Shown: positions 23,791 to 36,165, counted from the first letter of the stretch. The stretch: DNA of 64,000 bases from Arcuatula senhousia (GCA_963971305.1 OZ020307.1:54309702-54373701), one strand, 5' to 3'. Notes: a model not told the origin generated them from the sequence alone. Program-made: numbers and translations.

Positions 23791-24362
23791 TGTTCATGTT
23801 GTTATTTAAAAGGTTTGAGCCGTTGGTTTCACGATGAGCGGTTTAATGCGTACATTGTTGATAATTTGAAGGGTGCATATTCAGTTACATGTGTAAGTCA
23901 AGTTTAATGCATGCGTGATAGCTGAAAAGGATGACAGCATTAGACGTTTAGATTCAATTTCAAATAGTTTGATCCTAGATAATATTTAGTTCAGATCTTT
24001 TATTCAAATTACCTTTCCCGTTAAGAATCCAAATTTCCGAAAGTTTTAGAGAATATATAATTTGTGTTAACATTATTAAAGTTATTATGTTATTGGTTTA
24101 ATTTTCTTCCACTATCCACCTCTCTCTTTTCCCGTGGTTTTCAAAATTTACAGTTCCTGTGTTTCTCACCTTTCTCCCTTTTTTATCAAAGTGACGCTTA
24201 ATGTCCCCAATACCCCAAAAATTTGATTTCCGCGTACGACATATAAAACACTTTTAATAATTTAATTCCCACTATTAATCGGTATGCCAAAGGAAACAAT
24301 TTTGTTTTTAGAATCAGCATCCTGTGCTTTTGTAATATTGTCCATTGATTAAATTGGCGACA
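23791..24362. other. Intergenic DNA upstream of orphan exon
   Basis: No feature recognised apart from the block shared with the receptor gene that starts at 24363. Confidence 0.4.
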
Positions 24363-24438
24363 AATAGGGAAGTCATTTTCATTGTCAGATGAATCATTCA
24401 AAATTGCACAAAAAAGAAGAATGGAAGGAACAGAGAGA
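24363..24438 (+). promoter_or_regulatory. Upstream block shared with the receptor gene at 39888
   Basis: AATAGGGAAGTCATTTT lies 76 nt before the ATG here and 77 nt before the ATG of the gene at 39888 (39811-39827). It is probably 5' leader or promoter-proximal DNA kept from the duplication. No TATA box is evident. Confidence 0.45.
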
Positions 24439-24475
24439 ATGTCCTATTATTTTCTTTGTCTACTTTTCATTGAAA
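24439..24475 (+). pseudogene. Isolated signal-peptide exon of a lectin-like receptor paralogue
   Basis: ATG then MSYYFLCLLFIE and one more base, followed by a GTAATA donor. This is 37 nt in phase 1, the same length, phase and donor as exon 1 of the main gene (MQFYGLFLLFVE, 39888-39924). Similarity extends about 75 bp upstream and about 90 bp into the intron. No matching downstream exons were found before 39.8 kb, so it is either an orphan exon of a decayed copy or an alternative first exon for the gene at 39888. The hydrophobic stretch YYFLCLLFI is intact. Confidence 0.65.
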
Positions 24476-25581
24476 GTAATAAATTATTTTCTCTTTCGAT
24501 TAAAACTAACAGAAAAAATGAAAACAAAATGTACGCTCCATTCTTTATTTTGATTAAAATGTTTTATCTTAGGTAGTAAGACACAGTTCGGTTTTGTTTA
24601 CAAGTTAGTTTCGGAGAGTGACATCCTAGAATTTCTAAAGTAAAATTCAAATTTCGAATTTAAGTAGCTATAAATTAAGAATGCCTTATAATTTAGTAAC
24701 GAACGTGTGCTCAACTGATAGGGAATCTTTCAGAGGTAATATTTTTAACAAAGTATAAAAATATTCGAAAAAACGGAAGTTTAGCGTCCCTTTTCCGGCA
24801 TGGTGTCATTTTTATTTTACCGATCTTTTGAACGTTTTTATTAATGCTTGTTTTTCAGGTAAAAAATGCGACGTCATTTCTTGAAAAAAATAAGCCGGTC
24901 GATGTATAGGTTTTTTACTTTTAATAAACAGCCAGGTTTATGTACTTTCAGAGCATGTATAGCACTATAAAGGATTTAGTGCAGGTTTGAGTCTAATCTA
25001 GGCTTGAATTATGGTAAAAATGTGTAAATTTTAGTGTTTTTGCATGTATAATTTGTTTTCGGAGTTACCGGGTTGTAATGAAAAGATCTTATTTTTGTAA
25101 GTAACAACTAACTGGAAGATAATCTATGGAATGTAAGGAATTCAACGATGTATGATAAGTGTTTATAGGGTTAAATATAGTTTTAGAATAGTTATTGGAA
25201 GAAGCATATGTGCTGCAAAGCTATGAACGTTTCTGACGTTTCATCTAGAAGTGTGTTTTACTACCTTACACCTGCCTTTAACAAGTCTAGACAGTTCCGA
25301 CATTCGAATCCTCCAGTATAAAGATCACTGTTCATAATTTGTGCTGTATGTGTTGTCAAATGAACAAGATGTATGCTTTTAAAGAAAATGTAGATTCATA
25401 TTCAATAGTTTATTAGAGTCTCACCACATACTTTCATATCAAATATGATAACATTAAAAATATTAAAACATACAAGATGAAATGCATGAGCCATTTTTAA
25501 ATGAATTATGAGAGACTATTCATACATACAATATACATATAAAATACAGTTATAAAATTTATTCGAATCAAATGTTCCGTT
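24476..25581. other. AT-rich DNA downstream of the orphan exon
   Basis: No further receptor exon or repeat recognised. Confidence 0.4.
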
Positions 25582-26087
25582 CCCCCAAGCTGAACAGGAA
25601 CTAATCAAGGTACTTTGGAGTGATGGTGCTTAATCTATCTATAGAATGTTAAAAGCTAATCTTTTTGATCAGTTAAACTCGCACTTTCATTGAAAATTAA
25701 AAATACTCAAAGGTAGATGAGTTTTAACTGAAGGGAAAAAAACTTCCATCTCTGAGAGATAATTGCTTATATATCTATGATTTATGCGACTAAATAATAA
25801 TTTTTTTATGATTTTGATGTTTTAAACAACCCTTTGACATTTATTCTGCACCTTTTCCTTTGAATAAATAACCCTTTAGAGCTATTTTGCCAACTTGAAA
25901 TTTTCAACAAGTAAATCTTTTATACTAGGAAAATTTTTCATTCGTACAACAAGATGATCCCTCTCTCTATAGCTATGAGTTAAAACTGATCAGAGACATC
26001 AACTTCCATTGTAACAGATTCAATAGGATGATTAAGTATGGGCACTCCAATGCAAAGTACCTTGATAAGTCCGTCTTCAGTTTGGGG
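25582..26087. mobile_element. ~506-bp fold-back element
   Basis: The left end CCCCCAAGCTGAACAGGAAC through AATCAAGGTACTTTG is inverted at 26040-26087 with moderate mismatch. A second inner pair (AGTTTTAACTG around 25720 against CAGTTTTAAC complement near 25980) suggests the whole unit folds back. No coding frame; target duplication not resolved. Confidence 0.6.
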
Positions 26088-27016
26088 TAAACATTTTATT
26101 TGCTAGAAAAGAAAAAGAAAACCTTATATGCCTCCTTTGTCAGTATGATGAGTTAATTTATAGAAAGAATAAAACAATCTCCAACTATAACAAGAACAAA
26201 ATATCATTAATGTACGCTCGACACAACGTACAATTATCAGCGGCAATTTAGCAGAATTAAATTCAACGTGGAACATTTTTATAAAAGTTACTTTACAAAA
26301 TACTTTCAGTCAATCAAAATGGAAACAAATGTAAATCATATGAGACTGATAATAGTAACATCACTATACGTAGTTAATAAAAACATTTTTCGACTCTTTT
26401 ACATGTACTACCTTATAAAATAAATTTCTTCACGAAATATCGATTTCTTGAATCTATTTAATGTACAACCATTTGATTTTTATGAGAGAGGCTATGGATA
26501 TCTTTTTTGTCCTGATTTTTTTTTCTTTTCGGATATAGTAGAGCCTGGATTTTTTTCTGCGCGTTATTTTTTAACTCAAAACACTTTCCTGCCATTATAT
26601 TTCCGGATTTCCATCCTGGCTTTTTATTTCAATTTCACCATATCCCCTCCCCCAATTAACTTTAAATTGTCGTTTCTTAAGTAAGTCTTTTTCAGCTACC
26701 ATTTACCAATATTATTACTTCCAAACCACGTTATTGTGATATAATCATTAACATCTTATTTGACTTGAACAGTGAAGTAACCTAGCTTGTAAAATTTTAC
26801 TTGATAAAGTAAATAAGAGTTTAAACCAAAGAAAGACTCCAAATGGGTAAAGATTAATTTAGTAAACACGAGTGAGAACAGCACGCAGAAAAAGACAAGA
26901 TTAACTAAAGAGCAATCAATAACACAACATCATGAGGCTAAACTGATGTGGTCCGGAACGGTGAGCAGTTTGTTGTAACACACATCGTCGAGCTGTTAAC
27001 GGTCAGGCCAGTTAAG
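26088..27016. other. AT-rich intergenic DNA
   Basis: A degenerate match to the RT-A 3' end (GTACGCTCGACACAACGTAC then GGCAATTTAG) lies near 26195-26250 on the minus strand. Otherwise nothing recognised. Confidence 0.4.
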
Positions 27017-27439
27017 CAGTTGGGTAACCGGAAGCGCCTGAGTAGGAATATCACTGATCAAAGGGGTCTATCGGAGAAGCCGTAATGGCCGCCATTTTAG
27101 GGTCAAAATGGGAGAGAAGGATTTCCACTGTTTGTGATGTTATTTTAACGATTTCCAACTAACTTTAATAAAAATAGGGAAACAGTTGCATATTTCTATT
27201 TATTCATCTTCGTTTCTTGGACGAGTACAATGTTTTTCTTTCATTCATTTTAATTTCAATCGGTAAATTTTGGCATGAAAAAATCATGCAAAAAATTTCA
27301 CTGAAAAAATCGAAGCGACGAAGTTTCGTGTTCCACAACGAAAATAATATGGGGTGAAAGCTGAGATTCTGTTCTTTTAAACAAGCCCACTCCGAGTAAA
27401 ATCGGTAGATGAACATTTTTTTGTACCAATTTCAAAGTT

Positions 27440-29540
27440 GAAACTTTTGCGTCAAAAAGTACGGATTTTACGTCCGTCTTGGGGAGGATTTTATCGATCG
27501 AACTTCCTACTCCTGTGTTGTCTCCCTTCGATAAACAAAATTTGTGGACATGTTCTAAATACTTTTAAACATTTTTCTACATAAAAGGGTTTCCTACTTT
27601 AGCGAAATAGATGCTAGCATATGATTCTTCAGGAACATGCATTAGTCTCTTGGTCAATATCGGTAGTTCTGCCTTTCAAAACGCAAATTCGCCTGCGAAT
27701 TCTGCTTACATTTATAAATTTGCATTTTATCAAACAACAGAACAACCCTTTAACATCTTCGCAATATAAAGATCTATGACATCATAGACCTGTAATATAA
27801 ACATGTACATGTATCAATGGCCTGTCATTCTGTTGTGAAGTAAGGAACACAGCTGACATTGACATTGTGGTTTACTTGTTTTTTTTTTCCTTTTTGGCTG
27901 TGGTGCCCATTGGCCTCATAACAACAGACAAACCTTCCAAGTGTCATGCAAGTCGCATGAGGCTCGCAAATCTACATGTAGTCCCAAAGTTTGCCACAAA
28001 TGCTCCTTTCTTTGATCTTTCAATTTTTAACTAATCTCACACAAGCAGCCCATCAAAACTTGACAGCCCTGGATCAACATTCAAATCATGATGGACTAAT
28101 CTATGATTTACTAGTAGTTTAAGAGGACATATAAATTGTTTGTCACACCCAGCAAAGTGAGGCCTAAAAACTTTTTAGTGTTTTTAGGTGGACTTTGTGC
28201 AAAAAAAAAAACCCCCAAAATTGTACATAAAAAATAAAATAAAAGATAACTAGTTCATAATTACATGTAAGGGTAACTATTTCTTTGACAAATTTGTGAT
28301 TGGGCATATGTACAAATGTTTATTGTAAATTATATATAATCATGATAATACAGCACACCATTAACATTTGGTATGCATTTCAGAATTTGCAATCTATATT
28401 TATATTGTGTCCAGGTGATAAAAAGTCTGACCAGTAGATCTTACATGATGCAAAGGCCTATATGCATGATATGTCAAATTAGATTGTCAATACTCATCCT
28501 ATATTAGTATTACACATGTACATCTAAAAAAAGAAAGATGTCTCATTCTTTTACCGATAAAATTTATGCTTATGAAATATTTTTGAAAGAAATGGTATAC
28601 ATGTAGGTTTATGCACAAAGTTTTGTGTTTTATATATGGCGAAGATTCAGCTACAACAAAATTTGTTTGCTTATATACTTGTACTGATAGGACTGTTCAT
28701 GCACTGCACCAACATGTCAGTAAGCCAAGGTTCTAGTTGAAGCATGCTTCTGTATGTCATATGCTGGTATCTCATAAAAACACATTTTTAAATCCATTTT
28801 TATATATTCTTTAAAAAAAAACCTTTTAACATGTTACATGTATTAGGCATGTTGAAATAAAAATCTTTCTCAAATTGTCCATCAAAAGAAATGCTGATCC
28901 AGCATTTGTATAAATGGTAGACCAAGAAGATATTTGAAGACCATTCAGCTTTTTGTGATGGCAGATCTAGACATACTCATACTCAAAATTAGCAACTTTG
29001 CGTATGAATAATTGCAATGCTTATTTTGGGCTATGTACTTTCATCTCTTAATGGCAACAGTAAAACTACTTTCAACTTGTCCAGGTAAATATGATATTTT
29101 TATTACTGTAATATTATAAGATTACCTATTAAATATTAAAACTTTATAGTACATGTAAATTTTTAATTATGTACATGTACTTGATATGATGCGGGTGGAT
29201 TTGTGCCAAGATAAAGTTCTGGCTGTGTGTAATAATTCATTGACTGTTTCAATGTTGCAGCATTCATGGTTTTTTTAAGACTGCACAAAATTGGTGATCG
29301 GAGTTCAACATGCTGCCCTCAGTATAGCTTGTTTTTAGTCCCCTACCTTGTGATAGCCAAAGGTTTGCACTCAGTCTGAATTGGATGTCTCTCGTACCCC
29401 TAAATGCTTATACGTGTCGATACATATACATGTACATGTTCATGTGTTTACTTACTAATAATTGATTTTTGATGTACACAATGTATAAGTCTACCATATG
29501 TTACAGGTCACATTTAGGTTTTATTTCAGTCCACCAATTT
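27440..29540. other. AT-rich DNA, no gene
   Basis: No gene or repeat recognised; many ACATGTA and TACATGTA words. Confidence 0.4.
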
Positions 29541-30335
29541 TTACCGGAGTTTAATATACAGGTATGGCCTATTAAACTTTGAAAATTCACTGAATTTAAG
29601 TTTTCCACACTATTGCTTTAAGCTGTGGCGGATCCAGAAATTTACAAACTTATAAAAAAACCTTCTGGGATCTCTTGTTTCATACAGTTCTTAACCAATT
29701 TTTTTGTCAAATGGGGGGGGGACGGTATGCTGGGTCCTAGATCTGCCTTTGCTTTAAGGGCTTATAGATATTGAATTGATCTTTTGTAGATGAATTAGAT
29801 CAAGTTTACAATTTGTTTTGATCTTCTAATTTTTCCTGGAATTATTCATCTTAATTTGGACCTTATAATATTGGATGGATATCTCAACACTACATATTCA
29901 ATAAAACAACCGTCAAAAGCTACAGTTTGGCCTACTAAGTTTAAAATACAAAAAGTTCATCTCGCACAGAGCTTAAAATCCCTCTTTAGTTATTTGTCCC
30001 CTTCCTGCAAATGTAAATTTTAGGTTTGCATTCTGTCCGTATGTCATGCCTCAGTTTTCCACACTTTTTTTCTAAAGGCGTGTAGATAATGAAATGAATC
30101 TTGGTATGTAAGTCTACCATGATGAGTTACAGATCAAGCTTAAGTTTAGTTCTTGTCCACTGATTTTTACAAGAGTTATGACCCTTTGAACTTTGAAAAT
30201 TCACTAAAATTTCAGTTTTCTACACTTTTTTTATAAATGCTTGTAGATAATGATCTAATTTTTGGTATGCGAGTCTACCATGATGAGTTACAGATCTATC
30301 AAGTTCAAGTTTCGCTAATTTCTACGGGAGTTATA
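29540..30335. repeat. Diverged relics of the ~160-bp tandem element
   Basis: CAGTTTTCCACACTTTTTTT, ATGATGAGTTACAGATC and TATGACCCTTTGAACTTTGA at 30050-30335 match the units at 11025-14935, as does part of 29540-29600. A short GCTGTGGCGGATCCAG element with a G run (29626-29755) separates them. Confidence 0.65.
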
Positions 30336-30537
30336 TAATTATGGAATGAAAGGTCAACCTATGAATATGGTTAAAGCATTTAATTCCTCTATAATCCAAA
30401 TTTGTTCATTAATTAACTTGATCATGTTGATTTACACTAGCTATAGTCCTGTACATGTATTATACATATATAACATTTTCAGTATATGGACACTAAGGAC
30501 ACAGATTACAACAGCTATTAATAGCATAGAAATATAA

Positions 30538-30625
30538 AATAATGAGATGTGGATAACCAGTGGAAATAAAGAAATAAACTCAATGAAAAAACTGCCAGCA
30601 GCCTTCAACAAGCATATTTAAGCAT
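30538..30625 (-). repeat. Degenerate RT-A 3' end
   Basis: AATGAGATGTGGATAA at the left and CTGCCAGCAGCCTTCAACAA at the right match the terminal region of RT-A in order, with decay between. Confidence 0.5.
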
Positions 30626-32984
30626 CTATTGAAATTGTTTGTTTTCATTTTAATCTTATTTTTATAAGAAAAATAGATATTTTTAATAATATGTTTTATG
30701 TATCGAGTCTGCTTACTAATGGATATGAGACAGTTTTGAAGTATAATTAGTGAAACTCTATTTAAAAAATGTCCAATGTCTTTAATGTTTCAGCTGGAAA
30801 TAAAATTAAAACTCACAGGTTTCAGACAAAAAATAAACAATAACAATCTCCCTTTTAAAGAATTACATATCCTAATTATTAAGGGGCTCTATTAAAAACT
30901 GTTAGAGTATTTATATGATTTTTTTGGGGAAATTTTTTGGCTTGCTTTCTCTCATTATCACCAGGCATTAAATAAAACTGATCTTGGACATCCCTGTTAT
31001 CACTGATTTGTTCATTTATTTTTTAAATTAACACAATTTTAATTGCCTCCCAAATATTAACCCATGTATGCATGTAAACTTAAACAATCATGTTTAAGAA
31101 ATTATCTGATCAAAATGCTAAAAGATGTTTAATTTGGGATGATATGCACACGAAATAGAGACAATATTCACCATTCAAGATCATTCAACATTTCACATTT
31201 TTTTATTAATATCTAGAAGGGGAGCTTGACCTTGCCTCTTTGTGTGTGTCTGTGTTGCAGTCCCTACGACTGTCATGTTAATAGATGCATGAAAATAGGC
31301 ATAAAATCACTCTTTCAAACAGAAGTATGCCATGTGGCATGTGCCCCTCAGCTGTGCCCCGATATTTTAATGATTTGACGTCGTGGCGCGCACCTTGCAG
31401 TTTGGTTGAAAGAGCTGAAAGATGTTCATATATATTCGGTTATTTTTGCCGATTTTTTTTTTAAACATGCATAAATTTTTTTTTTTTCGTATTTACTTCA
31501 ACTTCCACGTATTTAGTAGGTTGCATGACGTAATATCTGTAAACGATCAATAAATGAAAATGATATCGTGAAAGAAGCGAAAAAAATACGCAAATTTCAG
31601 GGAATTGAGTTTAAAATTGGTACACTTTTTTGTTCATGTGTGTTCCACAACGAAACTATATAGGAAATGTTGCCACGATATACAGCAATGTCCAGACAAA
31701 AAATTTCGATGGTTCTTGAATGAACATTTTTTTGTACCAAATTTAAGTTTACAGTTTTTTTTCAGAATCGCGAAAACACGATTTTGAAAAGTCTCAAAAG
31801 AATTAAAAATAAATCAAAAGAATTTGGTTAAAACTATATTTCAACTATTGGAAATGATTAAATATCTTCTTTAGATTGGGCAAGCCAATTTTCATACTTT
31901 TCCGTAAAACGGTTTAGAAGATACGGAGATGTTCGTTGGCGTTGCCGCTTTCACGGCGACAATTTGTGACGCAGCAAGTGCACGAAATAGTGCCGACGAC
32001 GCGGAAGGTCACTGATCAGAGACGGATCACATTTTGACCAAAAATGCACTTCCGGTTACCCAACTGAAGTGTGTCAAGCCCTGTTAAGGGGAACAAAACA
32101 CAACAAAATGACAACAACTTCTGTACCAATCTATTGTTTCGTGGAAAAATAATGATTATTGAATTGTCTTGCTTTACGTCTATTTTTCATAATATGCAAA
32201 CGGTGTCATTAGATTTCATTACATAAGTAAACCACTGTTATTCACAATCTAAAAAAATTAACGAGTATATAAAGACTATAGAACAATTAAATCATAAAAC
32301 TTGGAACTGCATTTAAAATTTGGACTATATGTACAATGTAAGACCCACCAATGCCTGTGCTGTGGTAGGAATAACTTTAGGTTAAATTAAAACGGATGAT
32401 TCATTGCTTTGATGTGTTTGTCAACACAGAAGTTTTTTGTGATGAAGCATGTAAACCTCGGAGAATCAAAGCTTCACTAGCAGCATTAAAGCTCAATCAT
32501 AATTTTGGATTTCTTGAATTTACTAGGTTGATATGAATTGGGCATGCACAATAGAAGCAGTTACAGCATACACTTTGTGATCGTCAAAGAACGACCACAT
32601 ACTTGTACATAATGCAGATATTTAATTCTTCAAAATTAATACAGTTCTTAAAACTAACCTTCGGCTAACTTTTGCATATATATATATCTGTGTATGATTT
32701 GTGTTGCCGAAATAAAATGTTTACATTTATAAGCCAAATAGAATTGTATAATTTAACATGGATTTATCAATTTGCTGATTTTTCTCGTCGAGTAAAAGTG
32801 ACTTTATTATAGAAGAAGTATTTTTTCATCATAGACTCTAGTTTTCTTGTTATATTGTTGAAATGTATTAATCAAGTATGTATTTGTCGGGCAACTTATT
32901 ATCATATTTTGAAAATTTCCTTTCCAGATTTTTTATTTTATGATAATTATTGATTACTCCGCACTTGAGTTCTTTAAAATAAAA
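30626..32984. other. AT-rich intergenic DNA
   Basis: Apart from the inverted-repeat end and direct-repeat blocks described at 31600-32066, nothing recognised. Confidence 0.4.
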
Positions 32985-33165
32985 ATGACAACAAAGTTCC
33001 AGACAATAAATTTTGCTACGCCTGACGCGCGTTTCGTCTATTCAAGACTCATCAGAGGCGCTCTACCAAAAATATTGAAAATGCCAAACACTATGTTATT
33101 ATGAAGAGCATAGAACAATAAAACCAAAATTACCAAAATGGGGAACCAAATTATTATTATTAATT
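32985..33165 (-). repeat. R1 repeat fragment, minus strand
   Basis: Reverse complement of the right part of the R1 unit, from TGACAACAAAGTTCCAGACA through TCTATTCAAGACTCATCAGA to CCAAATTATTA. Confidence 0.85.
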
Positions 33166-34305
33166 AAAACACAGGTGTAGTGTTATCGACATTAAGCAAA
33201 TATTTCCTATTAAGGTAGATTGGGGGGTGTGTGCATCACTGAAGGTTTTTTTGCAAATTTATCATAACTTTAAATTTTGTAATGTAAGCTTCTCTAATTG
33301 ATTTCTATTGAGCAAAGTAAACATTGAAAATAACAACAAACATGGATAAAATACACCTTATTTTCGAATTGCAATTTTTTCCTGTATTTTTTAAAATTTT
33401 TAAGGGGGAAATAATTTATATAGAAATAATAAGGAAAAAAGACATTTTCACCTTTTTCAAAAGTTTTGATGGTGAACGTAGTTTTGTATGCATCATATTT
33501 AAACATACATACAAAACACAGATTTTCACAAATTATAAGAAGAATTTATGGAGTAGATTTTCTTAAATGAAGGAAATTTGAATTTTCCCTATTGATCCTT
33601 TTGCAGCTTGTCCAATTTTATTCTTAATTGAACATAATTTACAGTTAATGATAGTTCCAATGAAAAATGCTAAACTGGACTTAGATTCTGTATTGTATTA
33701 CCATATAAGCTTTCATGTTTGCTACAAAACCTTTAATGGTTAGAAATATCAAATTTTACAGGACCCTAGCAGAATATTAAACGGTGAAATGTACTGTTTA
33801 TTTATTTATCTAATATGCAGAAGGGTGGGTGGGTTAAATGATTTATACTCAACACAGACATTTGATTCTGTCTCGACGACAGCAGAATCTTTGAGAAAGA
33901 GACTACTTCCGGTAAGGTTTAACTAAAAACCAGTGACATGTCTAAACCAAAAGTGGATGCAACGAAGGACAAATTCAGGCTTCCTTCAATAAAGGAATTT
34001 ATTGCATATTACATTAAATTCACTTATATTTTAAAATGATCCCCTCGACTTCGAGTTAACGAGACTCGACTGTAGGATATTGAAAAGATTTTAGGTAGAT
34101 CAATGAAAATTGTATATTTTTTCTATTTACGAGCATAGCAGTAAGTTCAACTGTTCTATGCACACACACACTTTTTTTTGAAATACCATACACGAAACTA
34201 ACAGACGAACAGAAGTTATTTCAAATTCATTATTAATATATTATTTTCCTTATGATCAGTTAGTTCTACGTAACAAATATGAGGTTGATATAATACTGAT
34301 ATTAT
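33166..34305. other. AT-rich intergenic DNA
   Basis: Two opposed open frames of 70-80 codons (33294-33566) are A/T-biased and unrecognised. No repeat seen. Confidence 0.4.
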
Positions 34306-34491
34306 TTATTTGCCTAGACTTGCAAACATTTTAAGCATAAAGGATCGATCATCACTGGTCATCCCGGTTCTAGTCTTTGTTGCCCTTTCATTGTGTATTA
34401 GATATTCAGCACCAGTACTATCTCTTATTAGTTCAACATCCCCCCATTTTAGTTTTTTATTGCTGGTGTTTAATATACTGTGATAACACAA
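34306..34491 (-). pseudogene. Crypton-like tyrosine recombinase, central fragment
   Basis: The minus-strand frame reads NKKLKWGDVELIRDSTGAEY, LIHNERATKTRTG and LKMFASLGK. KLxWGD(V/I)...EYLxxxER(Q/E)TKTRTG...PKMFA is characteristic of Crypton-type tyrosine recombinases and the host genes derived from them (DUF3504; ZMYM2/3/4, QRICH1, KIAA1958 families). Only this block remains; no catalytic residue set is present. The C-terminal part of the same protein type starts on the opposite strand at 34483. Confidence 0.75.
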
Positions 34492-34985
34492 CTCTCAGGT
34501 CACAAAAATGTACAATTAATTAACAATTATAGCTCAGCATCGGTAAACCAACAGAAGCAAATGTCTGATATAATGACTGGTCTTAGTCATTTCGAAACAA
34601 ACAATTCTCTTCTGAATGTCAATGCTTCCGATATGCCCGATCATGATCCATACGCGATTCTGGACGACAATGAAGATGAAACTCTTGTTCGCGCCTCAAT
34701 AGATATGGTCGAGGAAAAATTGAAAACAATACGAAATATCTGTCTCAAAGAGTGGGAATGATTAGCTGTTAGAAATAAAAATCCAGTATTTGCTACACTT
34801 CAGGATATTGAAGTTTGAAACGTTGAAATTTAAAGATGGCCAAACACCCTTAGCAGCTTTCTACTTAGCTCCGTTTCGAATAGTGCAACCATACAAGGAA
34901 ACATAACTCTAAATTTTAGATATGGTTCTCATAACCCTTCAGATGTTAATACATCAAGCCAAAGGAAAACATTCAAACACCTCTG
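34480..34985 (+). pseudogene. Crypton-like tyrosine recombinase, C-terminal fragment
   Basis: The frame reads ITQLSGHKNVQLINNYSSAS, VNQQKQMSDIMTGLS. QLSGHKNVQSINNYS carries the late catalytic His and the Tyr nucleophile of tyrosine recombinases. After a stop at 34759-34761 and about 90 unrelated bases, the same frame resumes with SATIQGNITLNFRYGSH (34882 on), matching the usual C-terminal SGAxIxGGxxxINF-like tail. The middle ~120 residues, including the Arg-bearing LTNHSARK-type block, are missing. Confidence 0.75.
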
Positions 34986-35226
34986 ATTGATAGACAGCGA
35001 TTCTGATACTGATTTTTTTTACAGTAAAAAAGTAAAAGAAAAGCACTGTAATTAATATCTCAGTTTTGTTTAATTAAATTTTGTTACACTGTTCATTTTT
35101 TTTTCAGTATCATTCATATGCAACCATAACATAAAAGGATCATAAAATTTATACACATATTATATACATGCACATGTTATTACAATGCTTCAAAGCTATA
35201 AAACGTACTTACCAAAACTATGCTTA

Positions 35227-35664
35227 GGGACTGGTCAAAATTTATCGAGGCATGGGACCGGAGCAGAAAGAATTCTGACGTGAAAAAATCTCATTGTCCC
35301 ATGGTTAATTGTGTAGGTAAAAATGTTGGTCCCATGCCTTTCCATAAAGAAAAAAGGACTTGTCCAATGCAAATTGAATATATGACCAAACGTAAAAATA
35401 CTAATAAATTGTATATGTAAGCTATTGTATTATATTGTTGATGTTGTTTATTGTTCTGGATATGCAATTATTTTTTTCTATTACTGAATTAAACATGCAA
35501 ATTAAAAAATCTTGTTTATATTGTGTTGGAGGAAAAAAGGATATGTCCCATGCCTTTTAATTTGAAAAAAAATCTTGGCCCCACTTCTTTGAACGTTAAA
35601 AAAAAGTACTTGTCCCACTATCATTTGCTCCGGTCCCATGTTTTCATAAATTTTGACCGGTCCC
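35227..35664. mobile_element. 438-bp MITE with TTA target duplication (PIF/Harbinger-like)
   Basis: Ends GGGACTGGTCAAAATTTATC and, inverted, GGGACCGGTCAAAATTTATG, with similarity continuing through CATGGGACCGGAGCA (arms of ~45 bp). TTA flanks both ends (35224-35226 and 35665-35667). A 3-bp TWA duplication is typical of PIF/Harbinger. The two open frames here are the arms translated on both strands. Confidence 0.8.
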
Positions 35665-35667
35665 TTA

Positions 35668-36090
35668 AAACAACGAAATTTTAAGTTAACCATTAAAAAT
35701 CAATTTTAAGCAAAGTTTGTGAGATCCTTTTTATCAAAAAAAGTTTGAAAACAATTGTATTTATAACAAAAGAAATAAAGAGCTTATCCATCAAATGTGA
35801 TCTTGTTTCGCCAAAAAAAAATCCGTGAAGTTATGGTTCAGATACATTTTGAAACAAAGTAACATAATGCAATAGAAAATTGTAGTTGACTTTCACATGC
35901 ATATTTCTAGGTTTTTAACAATCGTCAACAGAACCAGATACTTCATCAGAAGTTATCAAAAAATATTTGATTTTACATTCGTGCATTTCAGTACTAATTA
36001 CTAGTAAATAGTAAAACATAAAAACACTTTTTTTTTATTTCAAATATATGATAAACAGTATATAGTATGGAGGTTTTTCATATCGTATCC
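35668..36090. other. AT-rich intergenic DNA
   Basis: Nothing recognised. Confidence 0.4.
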
Positions 36091-36165
36091 CATAACAACC
36101 CTCGCCCAATATCATGCCCTCGAGCTAAAGCTCTCGGTATGATATGGGCTTCTCGGGTTGTTATG
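36091..36165. repeat. 75-bp hairpin
   Basis: Left arm CATAACAACCCTCGCCCAAT... and right arm pair over ~35 bases with a few mismatches around a TAAA loop at 36126-36129. A small fold-back element or structured transcript. Confidence 0.65.

Larger units (their letters stand above)
27017..32066. mobile_element. Candidate ~5-kb element bounded by an inverted 21-mer
   Basis: CAGTTGGGTAACCGGAAGYG at 27017-27037 is inverted at 32046-32066 with one mismatch. Both subterminal regions carry GTTCCACAACGAAA (27330, 31648) and TGAACATTTTTTTGTACCAA (27412, 31721), but these are in direct orientation, which is odd for a simple TIR element. The interior has no transposase frame that I can see. It could equally be two related solo elements in opposite orientation. 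Confidence 0.4.

Noticed and set aside
35502..35693. Minus-strand frame resembling the plus-strand frame at 35220-35420
   Set aside because: Both are the inverted arms of one MITE read on opposite strands.
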